From Tistrella mobilis (GTDB taxonomy: Bacteria > Pseudomonadota > Alphaproteobacteria > Tistrellales > Tistrellaceae), in assembly GCF_039634785.1 (NCBI RefSeq), contig NZ_JBBIAB010000002.1:62001-126000 (forward strand): a stretch of 64,000 nt of DNA. The letters run 5' to 3'. Below the pieces are notes generated by a model. It saw only the letters and a list, made by a program, of their open reading frames with translations, did no database searches and was not told the origin of the DNA. This document shows positions 51,018-61,439 of the stretch, piece after piece (the stretch's first letter is position 1; every line of letters starts with the position of its first letter). A program made the translations under genes and the position numbers.

Positions 51018-54000
51018 CGTCGATCTCCGGTACCAGTCGTTCGGCCAGGCGGGCAAGACCGGCCGCCGGCAGCAGCAGCCAGTCGGGCCGCAACCGGGCC
51101 TCGTAGGCGACCTCGTAGGCCGCCTTCTCGATCAGGAACAGTTTCAGCAGCGCCGGCAGATCGGGCGCTGCGGTGGTGGCCTCGTCGCCGGCATAGCCGG
51201 CCAGGAAGGCGCGCTCCATCTCGCCGCGCAGCCGCAGCAGCCAGTGGGCGGGATCGTCTGGCTCCAGCCCCGCGCCGGTATCCGATGCCGGGGCCGCCGG
51301 ATGTGGCATAGCGGTCACGTAATCGATCGAGCGCAGCAGCCCTGCCACATCCCGCCAGGGGCTGTCCTTCGCCCGGCGCAGCGCCAGCGGCCGGGTCGGC
51401 TCACCCTCGAAATCGATCAGGGTGACATCGCCGGTCGACACCAGCAGCTGCCCCAGATGGAAATCGCCATGGATGCGGGTCAGTGTCGCGCCGGTCCCCG
51501 CCTCGGCCAGTGCGGCCACGGCTGCGGCCAGCCCCCGGCGCCGGGTCAGCACGCTCCGCGCTGCCCGGGCGAGGGGGGTATCCTCCCCCGCGGCGGCATG
51601 ATCGGCCAGGATATCGAAGGCGGTTTCCAGCGCCTGGCCGATTCGGCTATTCCAGGCGGCGATCGTAGCCGGATCGGCTATTTCCGGCGCAAAATTCACG
51701 TCCTCCGACGGCCGCGCCAGCACCTCGTGCAGCTCCTTCAGCCGGTGGCCGATGGTGCGGGTCAGCGCGCGGATCGTGCCCGTGGCATCTTCCAGCCGCT
51801 CCCGGTCGTGATGGTGCAGCGCGTCCAGCGCCCGGGCCAGCTGGTCGCCGGTCCAGTGCCAGCCATCGCCCTGATTGCGGATGAAGCGCTGGATCACCGC
51901 CAGGCTGGCGGTGCCGTCGCTCTCCTCCCCAACCTGGCCCTCCCACGCCAGTTCGCCCAGGAATTCCGCCACCCCGGCATAGCCGGCTTCGGTCAGATGG
52001 CGGGCCATTTCGACCTCGGGGTTGATGCCGGGCTGGATGCGGCGGATCAGCTTGATCACCGCGGTATCGCCCACGATGACCGAGCTGTTGGTCTGCTCCG
52101 CCGCCATCCAGCGCACCTCGGCGCCGGGCGGCAGGGCGCCTGCGATCGCAACCGCCTGGGCCGATCCGGGCCGAAGCGCCAGCCGCGCCCCGGGTGCCGC
52201 CCGGGTGCCGCCATCGGCCAGCGCCCGCATCAGCGCCCGGCCGAAGCCTTCCAGCGCAAAACCGTCGGTCAGCAGCCCCACCCGGGCGGTCTGCCGCACC
52301 CGCGCCAGTGCCAGCCGTACCGGCAGGGCGGGGGTATCCGGGCGGTCTGCCTCCCACAGAATGCCCAGCGGCAGGGCGTAATGATCCTCGGTGCCGTCGT
52401 CGCGGGCGACCGCAATCCCGGTCAGCAGGATCTCGCCATCGGTGCCGGGCAGCGGGTCGGCGAAATCCAGCCGCGCGGTCGCCGCCGCATCCCGCCCGCC
52501 GGCGAACCAGCGGCGCATGGCCAGCCAGGCCGGCAGCACCGTCTTCGACAGCCGGTCGCGATGGGGGGCTTCCAGCAGCTGCGCCAGCCCCCGGCGCAGC
52601 ACGAAGGTTTCATGCTCGGGCAGGGGCTCCGGCGCCGGCAGGTGCCAGACCGGCGCCCGGCCTTCCGGTTCCAGCGCAAAGGCATAGAAGCCATAGGGCG
52701 GCAGGGTCAGCAGATAGGGCAGCTGGCCGATCGGCGGAAAGGCGGCACCGCCGACCAGTTCCATCGGCACCCGACCTTCGAAGCGCGACAGATCCAGCTC
52801 CACCGCCTGGGCGGTGCGCGACAGATTGGCCACGCACAGCACCGTATCATTGTCGTCGGCGCGCAGATAGGCCAGCACCCGGCGGTTGCCCGGGAACAGG
52901 AAATCCAGCCGTCCCCGGCCGAAGGCGCGGAAGCGGCGGCGGACCTGAAGCATGCGCCGGGTCCAGTGCAGCAGCGAATGCGGGTCGCGGCTCTGGGTTT
53001 CCACATTCACCGCGGCATGGCCGTAAAGCGGGCTCATGATCGCCGGCAGGATCAGCTGTTCGGGATCGGCGCGCGAAAACCCGCCATTGCGGTCGGGCGA
53101 CCATTGCATGGGGGTGCGCACCCCGTCGCGGTCGCCCAGATGGACATTGTCGCCCATGCCGATCTCGTCGCCGTAATACAGCACCGGCGTGCCGGGCATG
53201 GTCAGCAGCAGGCTGTGCATCAGCTCGATCCGCCGCCGGTCGCGATCCAGAAGCGGCGCCAGGCGCCGCCGGATGCCCAGATTGATCCGCGCCCGCCGGT
53301 CCGAGGCATAGGTCTCCCACAGGAAGGTGCGCTCGGTTTCGGTCACCATCTCCAGCGTCAGCTCGTCGTGATTGCGCAGGAAGATCGCCCATTGGCAGTT
53401 TTCCGGAATGTCCGGCGTCTGGCGCATGATGTCGGTGATCGGGAACCGGTCTTCCTGCGCGATGCTCATATACATCCGCGGCATCAGCGGGAAATGAAAC
53501 GCCATGTGGCATTCGTCGCCGGCGCCGAAATATTCCTGGGTGTCTTCCGGCCATTGATTGGCTTCGGCCAGCAGCATCCGGTCGCTGTAATGTTCGTCCA
53601 GATGGGCGCGGATCTTCTTCAGAACCTCGTGGGTCTCGGGCAGGTTTTCGTTGTTGGTGCCCTCGCGCTCGATCAGATAGGGCACGGCGTCGAGCCGGAG
53701 CCCGTCCACCCCCATGTCGAGCCAGAAGCGCATCACCTTCAGCACCGCGTCCAGCACCCGCGGGTTGTCGAAATTCAGGTCGGGCTGGTGGGAATAAAAG
53801 CGGTGCCAGTAATAGGCCCCGGCCACCGGATCCCAGGTCCAGTTCGACTTTTCGGTGTCGAGGAAGATGATCCGGGTTTCGGGATATTTCCGGTCGTCAT
53901 CCGACCAGACATAGAAATCGCGCTGCGCCGAGCCGCGCCTGGCGCGGCGGGCGCGCTGGAACCAGGGATGGGCGTCGGAGGTGTGGTTGATCACCAGTTC

Positions 54001-54369
54001 GGTGATCACCCGCAGCCCCCGGGCATGGGCTTCGGCCAGGAAACGCTTGAAGTCGCCCAGCGTGCCATAGGCGCGGTTGACGTCGCGATAATCGGCGATG
54101 TCGTAGCCGTCGTCGCGCAAGGGCGAGGGGTAGAAGGGCAGCAGCCAGATCGTGTCGACGCCAAGTGCCGCAATATAGTCCAGCCGCGAGATCAGCCCCG
54201 GGAAATCGCCGATGCCGTCGTCATTGCCGTCCTGAAACGACTTCACATGCAGCTGGTAGATGACGGCGTCCTTGTACCAGAGCGGATCGCCCGGTGCATG
54301 ATCGGCGCCACGGATGATCCGGCCTTGCGCGCCGGTGGGGGACGAGACAGGGGGCGTGGGTGCAGGCAT
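50998..54369 (-). CDS. treS: Trehalose synthase (maltose-forming) fused to maltokinase
   Basis: The protein has 1123 residues from the ATG at 54369; a TTG at 54378 would overlap the glgE stop. Residues 1 to about 550 are TreS, which interconverts trehalose and maltose: [33 protein letters not shown] with Asp227, [19 protein letters not shown] with Glu269, and [12 protein letters not shown]. Residues about 590-1123 are maltokinase (Mak/Pep2), which phosphorylates maltose with [33 protein letters not shown] (catalytic loop) and [12 protein letters not shown] (metal site). The fusion channels trehalose to maltose-1-phosphate, the GlgE donor. It lies 5 bp after glgE and overlaps glgB. Confidence 0.95.
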   Translation of the reverse strand: MPAPTPPVSSPTGAQGRIIRGADHAPGDPLWYKDAVIYQLHVKSFQDGNDDGIGDFPGLISRLDYIAALGVDTIWLLPFYPSPLRDDGYDIADYRDVNRAYGTLGDFKRFLAEAHARGLRVITELVINHTSDAHPWFQRARRARRGSAQRDFYVWSDDDRKYPETRIIFLDTEKSNWTWDPVAGAYYWHRFYSHQPDLNFDNPRVLDAVLKVMRFWLDMGVDGLRLDAVPYLIEREGTNNENLPETHEVLKKIRAHLDEHYSDRMLLAEANQWPEDTQEYFGAGDECHMAFHFPLMPRMYMSIAQEDRFPITDIMRQTPDIPENCQWAIFLRNHDELTLEMVTETERTFLWETYASDRRARINLGIRRRLAPLLDRDRRRIELMHSLLLTMPGTPVLYYGDEIGMGDNVHLGDRDGVRTPMQWSPDRNGGFSRADPEQLILPAIMSPLYGHAAVNVETQSRDPHSLLHWTRRMLQVRRRFRAFGRGRLDFLFPGNRRVLAYLRADDNDTVLCVANLSRTAQAVELDLSRFEGRVPMELVGGAAFPPIGQLPYLLTLPPYGFYAFALEPEGRAPVWHLPAPEPLPEHETFVLRRGLAQLLEAPHRDRLSKTVLPAWLAMRRWFAGGRDAAATARLDFADPLPGTDGEILLTGIAVARDDGTEDHYALPLGILWEADRPDTPALPVRLALARVRQTARVGLLTDGFALEGFGRALMRALADGGTRAAPGARLALRPGSAQAVAIAGALPPGAEVRWMAAEQTNSSVIVGDTAVIKLIRRIQPGINPEVEMARHLTEAGYAGVAEFLGELAWEGQVGEESDGTASLAVIQRFIRNQGDGWHWTGDQLARALDALHHHDRERLEDATGTIRALTRTIGHRLKELHEVLARPSEDVNFAPEIADPATIAAWNSRIGQALETAFDILADHAAAGEDTPLARAARSVLTRRRGLAAAVAALAEAGTGATLTRIHGDFHLGQLLVSTGDVTLIDFEGEPTRPLALRRAKDSPWRDVAGLLRSIDYVTAMPHPAAPASDTGAGLEPDDPAHWLLRLRGEMERAFLAGYAGDEATTAAPDLPALLKLFLIEKAAYEVAYEARLRPDWLLLPAAGLARLAERLVPEIDDVAPDA

Positions 54370-54374
54370 GTGGC

Positions 54375-57300
54375 TCAACCTCTCACCGGCGGCAGCACCC
54401 GCCAGATGGCGAAGGGAAGGTGGGCGGGGTCCAGGCGCAGCCGGTGATGCCGGCCGGTCCAGGTGGATCGCTGGCCGGTGACCAGATCATCCATGGTCAC
54501 GCGCGCGTCTTCTTGCAGACCCCAGCGGTCCAGCGGCAGCTCGATCGCCGCCTCCTGGGCGTGGTGGGGGTCCAGGCTCACCGCCACCAGAACGATGTCG
54601 TCGCCCTGATCGGTCGTCTTGCTGAACAGCAGCACGTGATCGTTCCAGGCGGTGTGGAAGGCGAGACCGCGGTTCTGATGCAGGGCCGGATGTGCGGCGC
54701 GGATGCGGTTGAGCAGGGTGATCTCGGCGCGGATATGGCCCGGCCGGTTCCAGTCGCGGGGCCGGATCTCGTATTTCTCGCTGTCGAGATACTCCTCGCG
54801 CCCCGGCAGGGGCGCGCCCTCGCACAGCTCGAACCCCGCATACATTCCCCAGAGGCTTGAGAGCATGGTGGCGAGGCAGGCGCGGATCAGGAAGCCCGGC
54901 CGGCCGGAGGTCTGCAGGAAATAAGGGTTGATGTCGGGGGTGTTGACGAAGACATGCGGCCCGAAGAACTCCACCGCCGGCGGCGTGCTGAGTTCGGTGA
55001 AATAGGCGGTCAACCCGGCCTTGTCGTCGCGCCAGGTGAAATAGGTATAGGACTGCGCGAAGCCGAGCTTCGCCAGACGGTACATGACCTTGGGCCGGGT
55101 GAAGGCCTCGGCCAGGAACACGGTGTCGGGATGGTCGCGGCGGATGTCGGCGATCAGCCATTCCCAGAACGGAAACGGCTTGGTGTGGGGGTTGTCGACC
55201 CGGAACAGCCGGACGCCTTCCGCCACCCAGAAGGCCACCACGTCTCTCAGCGCCTGCCACAGATCCGGCACCGCGCCCTCGGCATAGAAGTCGACATTGA
55301 CGATGTCTTCATAGCGCTTGGGCGGGTTTTCGGCATAGCGCATGGAGCCGTCGGATCGCCAGGCGAACCAGTCGGGATGGTCCTTCAGCCAGGGATGATC
55401 GGGGGAGCACTGGATGGCGAAATCCAGCGCCACCTCCATGCCCTGATCGGCCGCGGCGGCGACCAGGGCCCGGAAATCCTCAAGCGTGCCCAGTTCGGGA
55501 TGGATCGCATCATGGCCGCCCGCCTCGCTGCCGATGGCATAGGGGCTGCCGGGATCCTCGGGTCTCGCCGTCAGGGCGTTGTTGCGGCCCTTGCGGTTGG
55601 TGCGGCCGATCGGGTGGATCGGCGGCATATAGAGCACGTCGAAGCCCATCGCCCGGATCTCGGGCAGGCGGCGGATCACGTCCTCGAACCGGCCATGGCG
55701 GCCGGGATCGTCGGTTTCCGAGCGCGGGAACAGCTCGTACCAGGCGGCAAAGCCCGCGCGCAGCCGCTCGACATCGACCGGGTAGTCGCGCGGCGTGGCG
55801 CTGGCGAAGGGGCGGGGGTCGACCAGCGCCATGGCCGCGCGGGTTTCGTCGTCGAGCAGGCGGCGGACTTTCGCCGCATCATCGCAGGCCTGCTCCACCT
55901 CCTGCACGATATCGTCGATGCCATGGGCACGGAGCAGGGCCAGACCATCGGCCAGATCCACCGGCCGCACCACGCCTGCCGCCTGTTTCTTGGCCAGATC
56001 CGCACGATAGGATCCCCAGGCATCGCGCCAGGCCATGATCTCGAACCGGTGCCGGCCCAGCCGGTCCAGCGGCACCCGGCCCCGCCAGCGGTCGTTGACC
56101 ACGGGCGTCATGGGGACTTCGCGCCACTCGGCTTCGTCCTCGGCGCGCAGCCTGAGCACGGCTTTGATGACGTCGTGGCCGTCGGCGAAAATATCGGCCT
56201 CGACCTCAAGCGTGCTGCCCAGCCGGCGGCGGATGGCGAACCGGCCGTCATCCAGCAGGGGCTGGACCGCCTCGATCGCGATCCGCGGCAGCCGGGCCGC
56301 CGCCTCGGCCGGCCCGGCCTCGGGCCCGCGCACAGGCGGGGCCGCCGCGATCTCCAGAACCGCCACCCCGCCGGGCGCCAGATCCAGCGGCGTGCCCGGC
56401 GGGTGATCGACCAGCCGCCGCGCAGCCATGTCGGGCCCACGGGCCAGCAGCGGCTGCGGATCGATGCGCAGCCGCCGGTCCAGCAGGCGCGAGGCGACGA
56501 CCAGCCGCGTCTCCTCGGCGCGGAAGGCGAGCACCGGGCCGCTTTCGCCGGTCAGCATCCGCAGCGCCGGCCGGCCGGTGGTCTCCAGCCGCTCGAAACC
56601 GGCATTGGCGACCCGAAGCGGCTGGGACAGGTCGTAGGCCGGCTGCCGGGGCCCCTCGGGCGCCGGCATGTCGGGGCGGAGCGGATCGGGCGCGCCCCGG
56701 TCGAACCCGGCCTGAACGACGATGCCGTCGAAGAGAAAGGGGGCGAGTTTCAGGCTGCGCCGCCCGGCCGCCTCGGCCGCCTCGGGCCCGCCCAGGATCT
56801 CGGGCAGGCGCGGCCCGAATGGCACTTCCGGACAGGCCAGCACGCTGCCGATGCGCGACAGCCGCGCGATCTCGTCCAGCATCCAGGGGGCGGCCAGATC
56901 CCACCAGGCATCGGAGGCGACCGCGGCATCGAAGCCGCAGGCGGCGAGCGCGTCGATCCGTTCCGCCGTCAGCCCATGGCTCCAGAGCAGCAGCCGGCAA
57001 TCGGCGGCGCGGGCACGGAGCCGCGCCCAGATCTCGGGCGTCACCGCCTGGGGCAGGGGCGCGCGGAAGCCCGCGACGCCTGCCGCCATGGCGGCATCGA
57101 CCAGCTCGGCCAGCGTCGCTTCGTCCTGGTCATTTTCGGGGATCAGAGCCTGTCGGCGCGGATCGCGGCCCGCCCGCGCTTCGCGCGCCGGGTCGGGTTC
57201 GGGCAGCAGATCGACCAGCAGCCGGATGCCGTGATCGGCGGCGCTGCGGCAGGCGGCCTCGATCCGGGCCGGTTCGGCCGGGCCCGCCGGCAGCAGATGG

Positions 57301-57422
57301 TCGAAGCCCAGATCACGGGCATGGGCGGCGGCGGCCGCCAGCGCCGCGCCCTCGCGGGCGGTTGCGGCGGGCACCATCAGGATCCGGGGATGCCAGGGGG
57401 TGCGAGAGGGCTGCGCGTTCAT
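54375..57422 (-). CDS. glgE: GlgE: alpha-1,4-glucan:maltose-1-phosphate maltosyltransferase, extended form
   Basis: The protein has 1015 residues against about 660-700 for actinobacterial GlgE. The extra N-terminal 380 residues resemble a degenerate GH13 barrel ([20 protein letters not shown], then [19 protein letters not shown]) without catalytic carboxylates. GlgE proper starts at about residue 385 with the DUF3416-like domain ([18 protein letters not shown]). The barrel carries [40 protein letters not shown] with Asp743, and [17 protein letters not shown] with Glu772. It extends glucan by maltosyl units from maltose-1-phosphate. It starts inside the stop of the DUF2934 gene and is followed by treS-mak. 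Confidence 0.94.
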   Translation of the reverse strand: MNAQPSRTPWHPRILMVPAATAREGAALAAAAAHARDLGFDHLLPAGPAEPARIEAACRSAADHGIRLLVDLLPEPDPAREARAGRDPRRQALIPENDQDEATLAELVDAAMAAGVAGFRAPLPQAVTPEIWARLRARAADCRLLLWSHGLTAERIDALAACGFDAAVASDAWWDLAAPWMLDEIARLSRIGSVLACPEVPFGPRLPEILGGPEAAEAAGRRSLKLAPFLFDGIVVQAGFDRGAPDPLRPDMPAPEGPRQPAYDLSQPLRVANAGFERLETTGRPALRMLTGESGPVLAFRAEETRLVVASRLLDRRLRIDPQPLLARGPDMAARRLVDHPPGTPLDLAPGGVAVLEIAAAPPVRGPEAGPAEAAARLPRIAIEAVQPLLDDGRFAIRRRLGSTLEVEADIFADGHDVIKAVLRLRAEDEAEWREVPMTPVVNDRWRGRVPLDRLGRHRFEIMAWRDAWGSYRADLAKKQAAGVVRPVDLADGLALLRAHGIDDIVQEVEQACDDAAKVRRLLDDETRAAMALVDPRPFASATPRDYPVDVERLRAGFAAWYELFPRSETDDPGRHGRFEDVIRRLPEIRAMGFDVLYMPPIHPIGRTNRKGRNNALTARPEDPGSPYAIGSEAGGHDAIHPELGTLEDFRALVAAAADQGMEVALDFAIQCSPDHPWLKDHPDWFAWRSDGSMRYAENPPKRYEDIVNVDFYAEGAVPDLWQALRDVVAFWVAEGVRLFRVDNPHTKPFPFWEWLIADIRRDHPDTVFLAEAFTRPKVMYRLAKLGFAQSYTYFTWRDDKAGLTAYFTELSTPPAVEFFGPHVFVNTPDINPYFLQTSGRPGFLIRACLATMLSSLWGMYAGFELCEGAPLPGREEYLDSEKYEIRPRDWNRPGHIRAEITLLNRIRAAHPALHQNRGLAFHTAWNDHVLLFSKTTDQGDDIVLVAVSLDPHHAQEAAIELPLDRWGLQEDARVTMDDLVTGQRSTWTGRHHRLRLDPAHLPFAIWRVLPPVRG

Positions 57423-57955
57423 GCATCCCCCGCCGGCCGCCGGGTGCGGGAACGGGTGGCGGGCTTCGTGCCGGCCTTTTTCGGTGCATCGGCCGTCGCC
57501 GTCGGTGCGGCATCGGTGCCGCCCTTGGCGCGGCGCGTTCCGGCCCCGGTTGCCCTGGTCGCCCCCGTACCCGCCCTGGTCGCCCCCGCACTCGCCTTCG
57601 TCTCGGCCGTCTTCGCGGCCGCCAGACGCTGCCGTGTGCGGGTCTCCGGCGCTGCGGGGCCCGGTTCGGCGGCAGAGGGCGCGGGGGAGCCGGGGACGGG
57701 TGGCCCGGGGACGGGTGGGCCGGGGACAGGCAGGGTGGGGCCGGCCTCGTAGGGCCCGTCCTCCGGTCCGGCTGCGCGTCCGGTTTCCGGCACCGACCGG
57801 TTGGCCGCCTCCAGCGCCTCAAGCTCGGCTTCCGCTGCCGCCCAATGCGCGCGGTCGCGGCCATGGGGCCGGCCTTCCTCCACCCAGATGCGGTGGGCGA
57901 TCTTCTCCAGGCGGCGGGTGCGGTCCGTGGGGGTGTCGTCGGATGTGTGCATCAC
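57419..57955 (-). CDS. DUF2934 domain protein heading the glucan operon
   Basis: The protein has 178 residues. Only the first 45 residues are conserved-looking: EKIAHRIWVEEGRPHGRDRA, then HWAAAEAELEAL, which is the DUF2934 signature often seen beside trehalose and GlgE genes. The rest is a disordered tail rich in Pro, Gly, Ala and Thr, with PGPPVPGPPVPG repeats and a basic AKT-type end resembling histone-like tails. Its function is unknown. It overlaps glgE by 4 bp and is the first gene of the leftward operon. A stress-type promoter element on the minus strand lies at 57994-58018. Confidence 0.8.
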   Translation of the reverse strand: MMHTSDDTPTDRTRRLEKIAHRIWVEEGRPHGRDRAHWAAAEAELEALEAANRSVPETGRAAGPEDGPYEAGPTLPVPGPPVPGPPVPGSPAPSAAEPGPAAPETRTRQRLAAAKTAETKASAGATRAGTGATRATGAGTRRAKGGTDAAPTATADAPKKAGTKPATRSRTRRPAGDA

Positions 57956-57993
57956 CAGGCGTCCTCGGGCATCGATGGGCCGTCTGCTGGCTC

Positions 57994-58018
57994 AACACCC
58001 GCGGGGCGTCCTGGTTCC
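57994..58018 (-). promoter_or_regulatory. EcfG-like promoter for the glgE operon
   Basis: On the minus strand GGAAC (58018-58014), 16 bases, then TGTT (57997-57994). The alphaproteobacterial general-stress sigma factor EcfG consensus is GGAAC-N16/17-CGTT, so there is one mismatch. It is placed 39 bp upstream of the DUF2934 ATG at 57955. Confidence 0.6.
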
Positions 58019-58029
58019 CCATCCTGCCG

Positions 58030-58054
58030 GGAACCCTCCCGCCGGTCCGAGGTT
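58030..58054 (+). promoter_or_regulatory. EcfG-like promoter for the SRPBCC-otsBA operon
   Basis: GGAAC at 58030-58034, 16 bases, then GGTT at 58051-58054, one mismatch from GGAAC-N16-CGTT. It ends 43 bp upstream of the ATG at 58098, a normal promoter distance. It faces away from the minus-strand element 11 bp to its left. Confidence 0.6.
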
Positions 58055-58097
58055 GTGCGGGACGACCTCACCGCTTTGCTCCAAGGAGCCTTCCCCC

Positions 58098-58973
58098 ATG
58101 GCGACCCATACCGATCACGGCCACCACACCCCGAATGTGCATCCCGCAGAACAGCTCGCCTCGCTGTTCCTCGGCGCCTGTCTGGTGCGCCACGGCCTGA
58201 AGTCCGACCATCCAGGCCATGCCGGCGGCCTCCTGTCGATGGCGGCCGGCGGGCTGCTGATCCATCGCGGCCTGCAGGGCCGCTGCATGCTCTATGAACG
58301 CCTCGGCATCGACACCAGGGGCGAGCAGGAGGTGAACGGCCGCAACACCTCTGAAATCCATGCCTCGGTGACCATCGACCGCCCGGCCGCGGAGCTGTAC
58401 CGCGAATGGCGCGATCTGGAACATCTGTCGCGCATCCTCTCTCATGTCCACAGCATCCGCGAGATCGACGACACCACCTCGCGCTGGATCATCGACGGCC
58501 CGGCGGGGGAGAGCATCGGCTTCGTGTCGCGCATCACCCAGGACATTCCCGACCGCCGCATCGCCTGGAGCACGACCGAAGAGGCCGATTTCCAGAATGC
58601 CGGCATGGTCGAATTCATCCCCGATACCGAAACCGGCGACGGCCGCAACCGCACCGAGGTGGCGGTGACGCTGCGCTACGAGGTGCCGGCGGGGCTGCTG
58701 GGCCGCATCGGCCAGTGGCTGATGCCGCGCCACCCCAAGCGCCAGCTGATGGACGATCTGCGCCGCTTCCGCCGGCGGATGGAAGAGAACGGCTCCGCCA
58801 CCGGCGGTGCTGCCGCCGGATCCTCGGGCGGTTTCGGCACCGAGGTGGGCGGCGGCGCGCCCGGAACCACAGGATCGGGCACCACAGGATCGGGTACGGC
58901 CCGGGCCTCGGCGCCCTTCACCCCCGGCAAGCAGCCGGGCGGCAACGGCAAGTCGACCGGCCCGGGCCAGTGA
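58098..58973 (+). CDS. SRPBCC-domain protein with DUF2892-like N-terminus
   Basis: The protein has 291 residues from the ATG at 58098, preceded by AAGGAG. The N-terminal 70 residues hold two short hydrophobic helices (ASLFLGACLVRHGLK and AGGLLSMAAGGLLIHRGLQG) in the style of DUF2892 membrane anchors. Residues about 90-230 are an SRPBCC/polyketide-cyclase domain (ASVTIDRPAAELYREWRDLE, then HLSRILSHVHSIREID). The C-terminus is a Gly/Thr/Ser-rich tail. Such proteins are common next to stress genes but of unknown function. Its stop overlaps the GTG start of otsB, so it is co-translated with the trehalose pathway. The upstream element suggests general-stress control. Confidence 0.82.
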   Translation: MATHTDHGHHTPNVHPAEQLASLFLGACLVRHGLKSDHPGHAGGLLSMAAGGLLIHRGLQGRCMLYERLGIDTRGEQEVNGRNTSEIHASVTIDRPAAELYREWRDLEHLSRILSHVHSIREIDDTTSRWIIDGPAGESIGFVSRITQDIPDRRIAWSTTEEADFQNAGMVEFIPDTETGDGRNRTEVAVTLRYEVPAGLLGRIGQWLMPRHPKRQLMDDLRRFRRRMEENGSATGGAAAGSSGGFGTEVGGGAPGTTGSGTTGSGTARASAPFTPGKQPGGNGKSTGPGQ

Positions 58974-59785
58974 CCGTGGCGGGGCTGCGGCTGCCCGAAC
59001 CCCGGCCCGACTGGGCGCTGTTTCTGGATGTGGACGGCTGCCTGGTCGACATCGCCCCCACCCCCGATGCGGTGGTGGTGGAAGCCGGGCTGCCAGCGCT
59101 GCTCGACCGCCTGGCGGCCCGGTTCGGCGGCGCGCTGGCCCTGGTCAGCGGCCGGCCGCTGGCGGAGTTGGAGCAGCTGTTCCACCCCGCCCGTCCGGCC
59201 GCCGCCGGCCAGCACGGGCTGGAATGGCGCGGCCGGCCGCCGCTGCCGCAGCCCCAGGGGTTCGTGGCGCTGGAGGCACCGCTCGCCGCCTTCGCCGCCG
59301 CCCATCCGGGCGTGCTGCTGGAGCGGAAATCCCACGGGTTCGCCCTGCATTACCGGGCGGCCCCGGCCGCGGGGGCCGGCGCGCTGGCGCTGGCCCGCCG
59401 GCTGGCCGCGACCACCCGGCCCGAGATGCGGGTGATGCCGGGCAAGATGGTGGTGGAACTCAGGATGGCGGGCGCCGACAAGGGCACCGCCATCCGCGCC
59501 TTCATGGCGGCGGCGCCGTTTCGCGGCCGGGTGCCGGTCTTCGCGGGCGACGACGTCACCGACGAGGACGGTTTCGCCATGGTCAATGCCATGGGCGGTC
59601 ATTCCATCCGGGTCGGACCCCGGATCGGCGCGGAACACGGGGCTCCCCCGGCCAGCGCCGCACGCTGGACGGTGCCCGATGCGCCCGGTTTCCGCCGCTG
59701 GCTGGCCGGGCTTGCGGTGATGGGCGAAGGGGTGGGTGAAGGGCGAGGGAGGGCGGGTGAAGGGGTGGGCGGCCCCGGAACCTAA
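58970..59785 (+). CDS. otsB: Trehalose-6-phosphate phosphatase
   Basis: The protein has 271 residues from a GTG at 58970 that overlaps the upstream TGA; a GTG two codons later is possible. It is a HAD-superfamily phosphatase converting trehalose-6-phosphate to trehalose. Motif I reads LFLDVDGCLVDIAPTPD, with nucleophile Asp20 and Asp22 (Cys in place of the usual Thr after DG). Motif II is LALVSGRPLAEL, followed by QHGLEWRG, GKMVVELRMAGADKG and motif IV VFAGDDVTDEDGF. All catalytic residues are present. The tail is Gly-rich (GEGVGEGRGRAGEGVGG). It is followed by otsA after 90 bp. Confidence 0.93.
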   Translation: MTVAGLRLPEPRPDWALFLDVDGCLVDIAPTPDAVVVEAGLPALLDRLAARFGGALALVSGRPLAELEQLFHPARPAAAGQHGLEWRGRPPLPQPQGFVALEAPLAAFAAAHPGVLLERKSHGFALHYRAAPAAGAGALALARRLAATTRPEMRVMPGKMVVELRMAGADKGTAIRAFMAAAPFRGRVPVFAGDDVTDEDGFAMVNAMGGHSIRVGPRIGAEHGAPPASAARWTVPDAPGFRRWLAGLAVMGEGVGEGRGRAGEGVGGPGT

Positions 59786-59875
59786 CCCCTCCTCTGCGGG
59801 TTATCGCGATGAATGAATGTCGCGACGACGGCGTCGGCCAGGGCCGGCCCCCGTCGGAGCCTGGAGGGACGGATC

Positions 59876-61429
59876 TTGAAGCGACTTGTGGTGATCTCCA
59901 ACCGCGTGGCCCGCGCAGATCCGCGGTCCACCGAGGATGCGGGGGCGAGCGGCGGACTGGCCGTGGCCGTCCGCGAGGCCCTGAGCGAAACTGCCGGCCT
60001 GTGGTTCGGCTGGAGCGGCCAGCTTTCCGACGCGCCAGCGATGCATGGGCCCGAGATCCAGCCCGGCGGCTACCGGGTCGCCACGGTCGATCTGACGCCC
60101 GCCGATCATCGCGGCTATTACAACGGCTATGCGAACGAGGCGCTGTGGCCGGTGCTGCACAGCGCCCCCCATCTGATGCACCACGATGCCGACCGCTACA
60201 CCGCCTATCGATCGGTGAACCGCCAGTTCGTCGACCGGCTGCTGCCGCTGCTGCACCCCGACGACATGATCTGGATCCACGATTATCACCTGCTGCCGGC
60301 GGCCGAAGAACTCAGGCGGCGGGGCATGCGCAACCCGATCGGCTTCTTCCTGCACACGCCCTTTCCGGCCGCGGATGCCTTCGCGGCCCTGCCCGAACAC
60401 CGCGCCCTGGTCGAGGGGCTGGCCCATGCCGATCTGATCGGCTTCCAGACCGCTTCGGACCTGCGGGCCTTCCAGGACTATATCCGCTGGGAAGCGGGGG
60501 GCAGCGTCTCCATGGACGGGCGGATGGAAGCCTTCGGTCGCCATTTCCGGGCCTCGGTCTTCCCGATCTCGATCGATCCGGCCGCTTTTGCCCTGACGGC
60601 CGAGCGCAATGCCGACAGCGACTATTGCCTGAAGCTCGCCCGCGGCACCGGCCGCGGCGCGTTGATGCTGGGCGTCGACCGGCTGGACTATACCAAGGGC
60701 CTGCCGCACCGCATGCTGGCCTATGAACGGCTGCTGGAGGCCGCGCCCGATCTGCGCCGTCGCATGGCCTTCGTGCAGATCGCGTCTCAGTCGCGCAGCA
60801 AGCTGCCGGAATATGTCGCGATCCGGCGCGAGCTGGAAGAGATCAGCGGCCGGATCAACGGCCGCTTCTCGGAACCCGACTGGACGCCGCTGCGCTACAT
60901 CAATCGCGGCATCCCGCGCGAAACGCTTGCGGGCGTGCTGCGCATGGCCCGGATGGCGGTGGTGACACCGCTGCATGACGGCATGAACCTGGTTGCGAAG
61001 GAATATGTCGCAGCCCAGAACCCCGAAGATCCGGGCGTGCTGATGCTGTCGCGCTTCGCAGGTGCCGCGCAGGAACTGGACGCCGCCCTGATCGTCAACC
61101 CGCTCGACCACGACGAAACCGCGCGCCGCATGCATCAGGGCCTGACCATGAGCCTTGAAGAACGCCGCGAGCGCTGGGAGGCGATGATGGCGGTGCTGTC
61201 GGCCAACGATGTCAGCCGCTGGTGGCGCAGCTTCGTCCGCGCGCTGGCCGATGCCGCCAACCCCACCGCCCAACCCCCCACCGGCCGCCTGCTCCGCCGC
61301 GACCACCCGCGCCTCGCCGCCGAAGGCAGCGCTGTGGCGAAGCGCGAAGGCTTCGTGCGGGAGACGGGGGCCGCAACCTCCGGCCGCGCGCATGACGGGT
61401 TGCTGATGCGGGCAAGTGGCGACGCCTGA
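59876..61429 (+). CDS. otsA: Trehalose-6-phosphate synthase
   Basis: The protein has 517 residues from a TTG at 59876. GGAGGG lies seven bases upstream, and the product then begins with KRLVVISNRVA, the usual OtsA start; an ATG at 59813 would add 21 unconserved residues. It is a GT20 glycosyltransferase joining UDP- or GDP-glucose to glucose-6-phosphate. Seen are GLWFGWSGQ, DMIWIHDYHLLPAAEELRRR, IGFFLHTPFP, LIGFQTASD, GVDRLDYTKGLPHRMLAYER, and VTPLHDGMNLVAKEYVAAQ. The C-terminal 50 residues are a less conserved tail. It forms the OtsAB route with the gene before it. Confidence 0.95.
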   Translation: MKRLVVISNRVARADPRSTEDAGASGGLAVAVREALSETAGLWFGWSGQLSDAPAMHGPEIQPGGYRVATVDLTPADHRGYYNGYANEALWPVLHSAPHLMHHDADRYTAYRSVNRQFVDRLLPLLHPDDMIWIHDYHLLPAAEELRRRGMRNPIGFFLHTPFPAADAFAALPEHRALVEGLAHADLIGFQTASDLRAFQDYIRWEAGGSVSMDGRMEAFGRHFRASVFPISIDPAAFALTAERNADSDYCLKLARGTGRGALMLGVDRLDYTKGLPHRMLAYERLLEAAPDLRRRMAFVQIASQSRSKLPEYVAIRRELEEISGRINGRFSEPDWTPLRYINRGIPRETLAGVLRMARMAVVTPLHDGMNLVAKEYVAAQNPEDPGVLMLSRFAGAAQELDAALIVNPLDHDETARRMHQGLTMSLEERRERWEAMMAVLSANDVSRWWRSFVRALADAANPTAQPPTGRLLRRDHPRLAAEGSAVAKREGFVRETGAATSGRAHDGLLMRASGDA

Positions 61430-61439
61430 CCCGCCCCCC

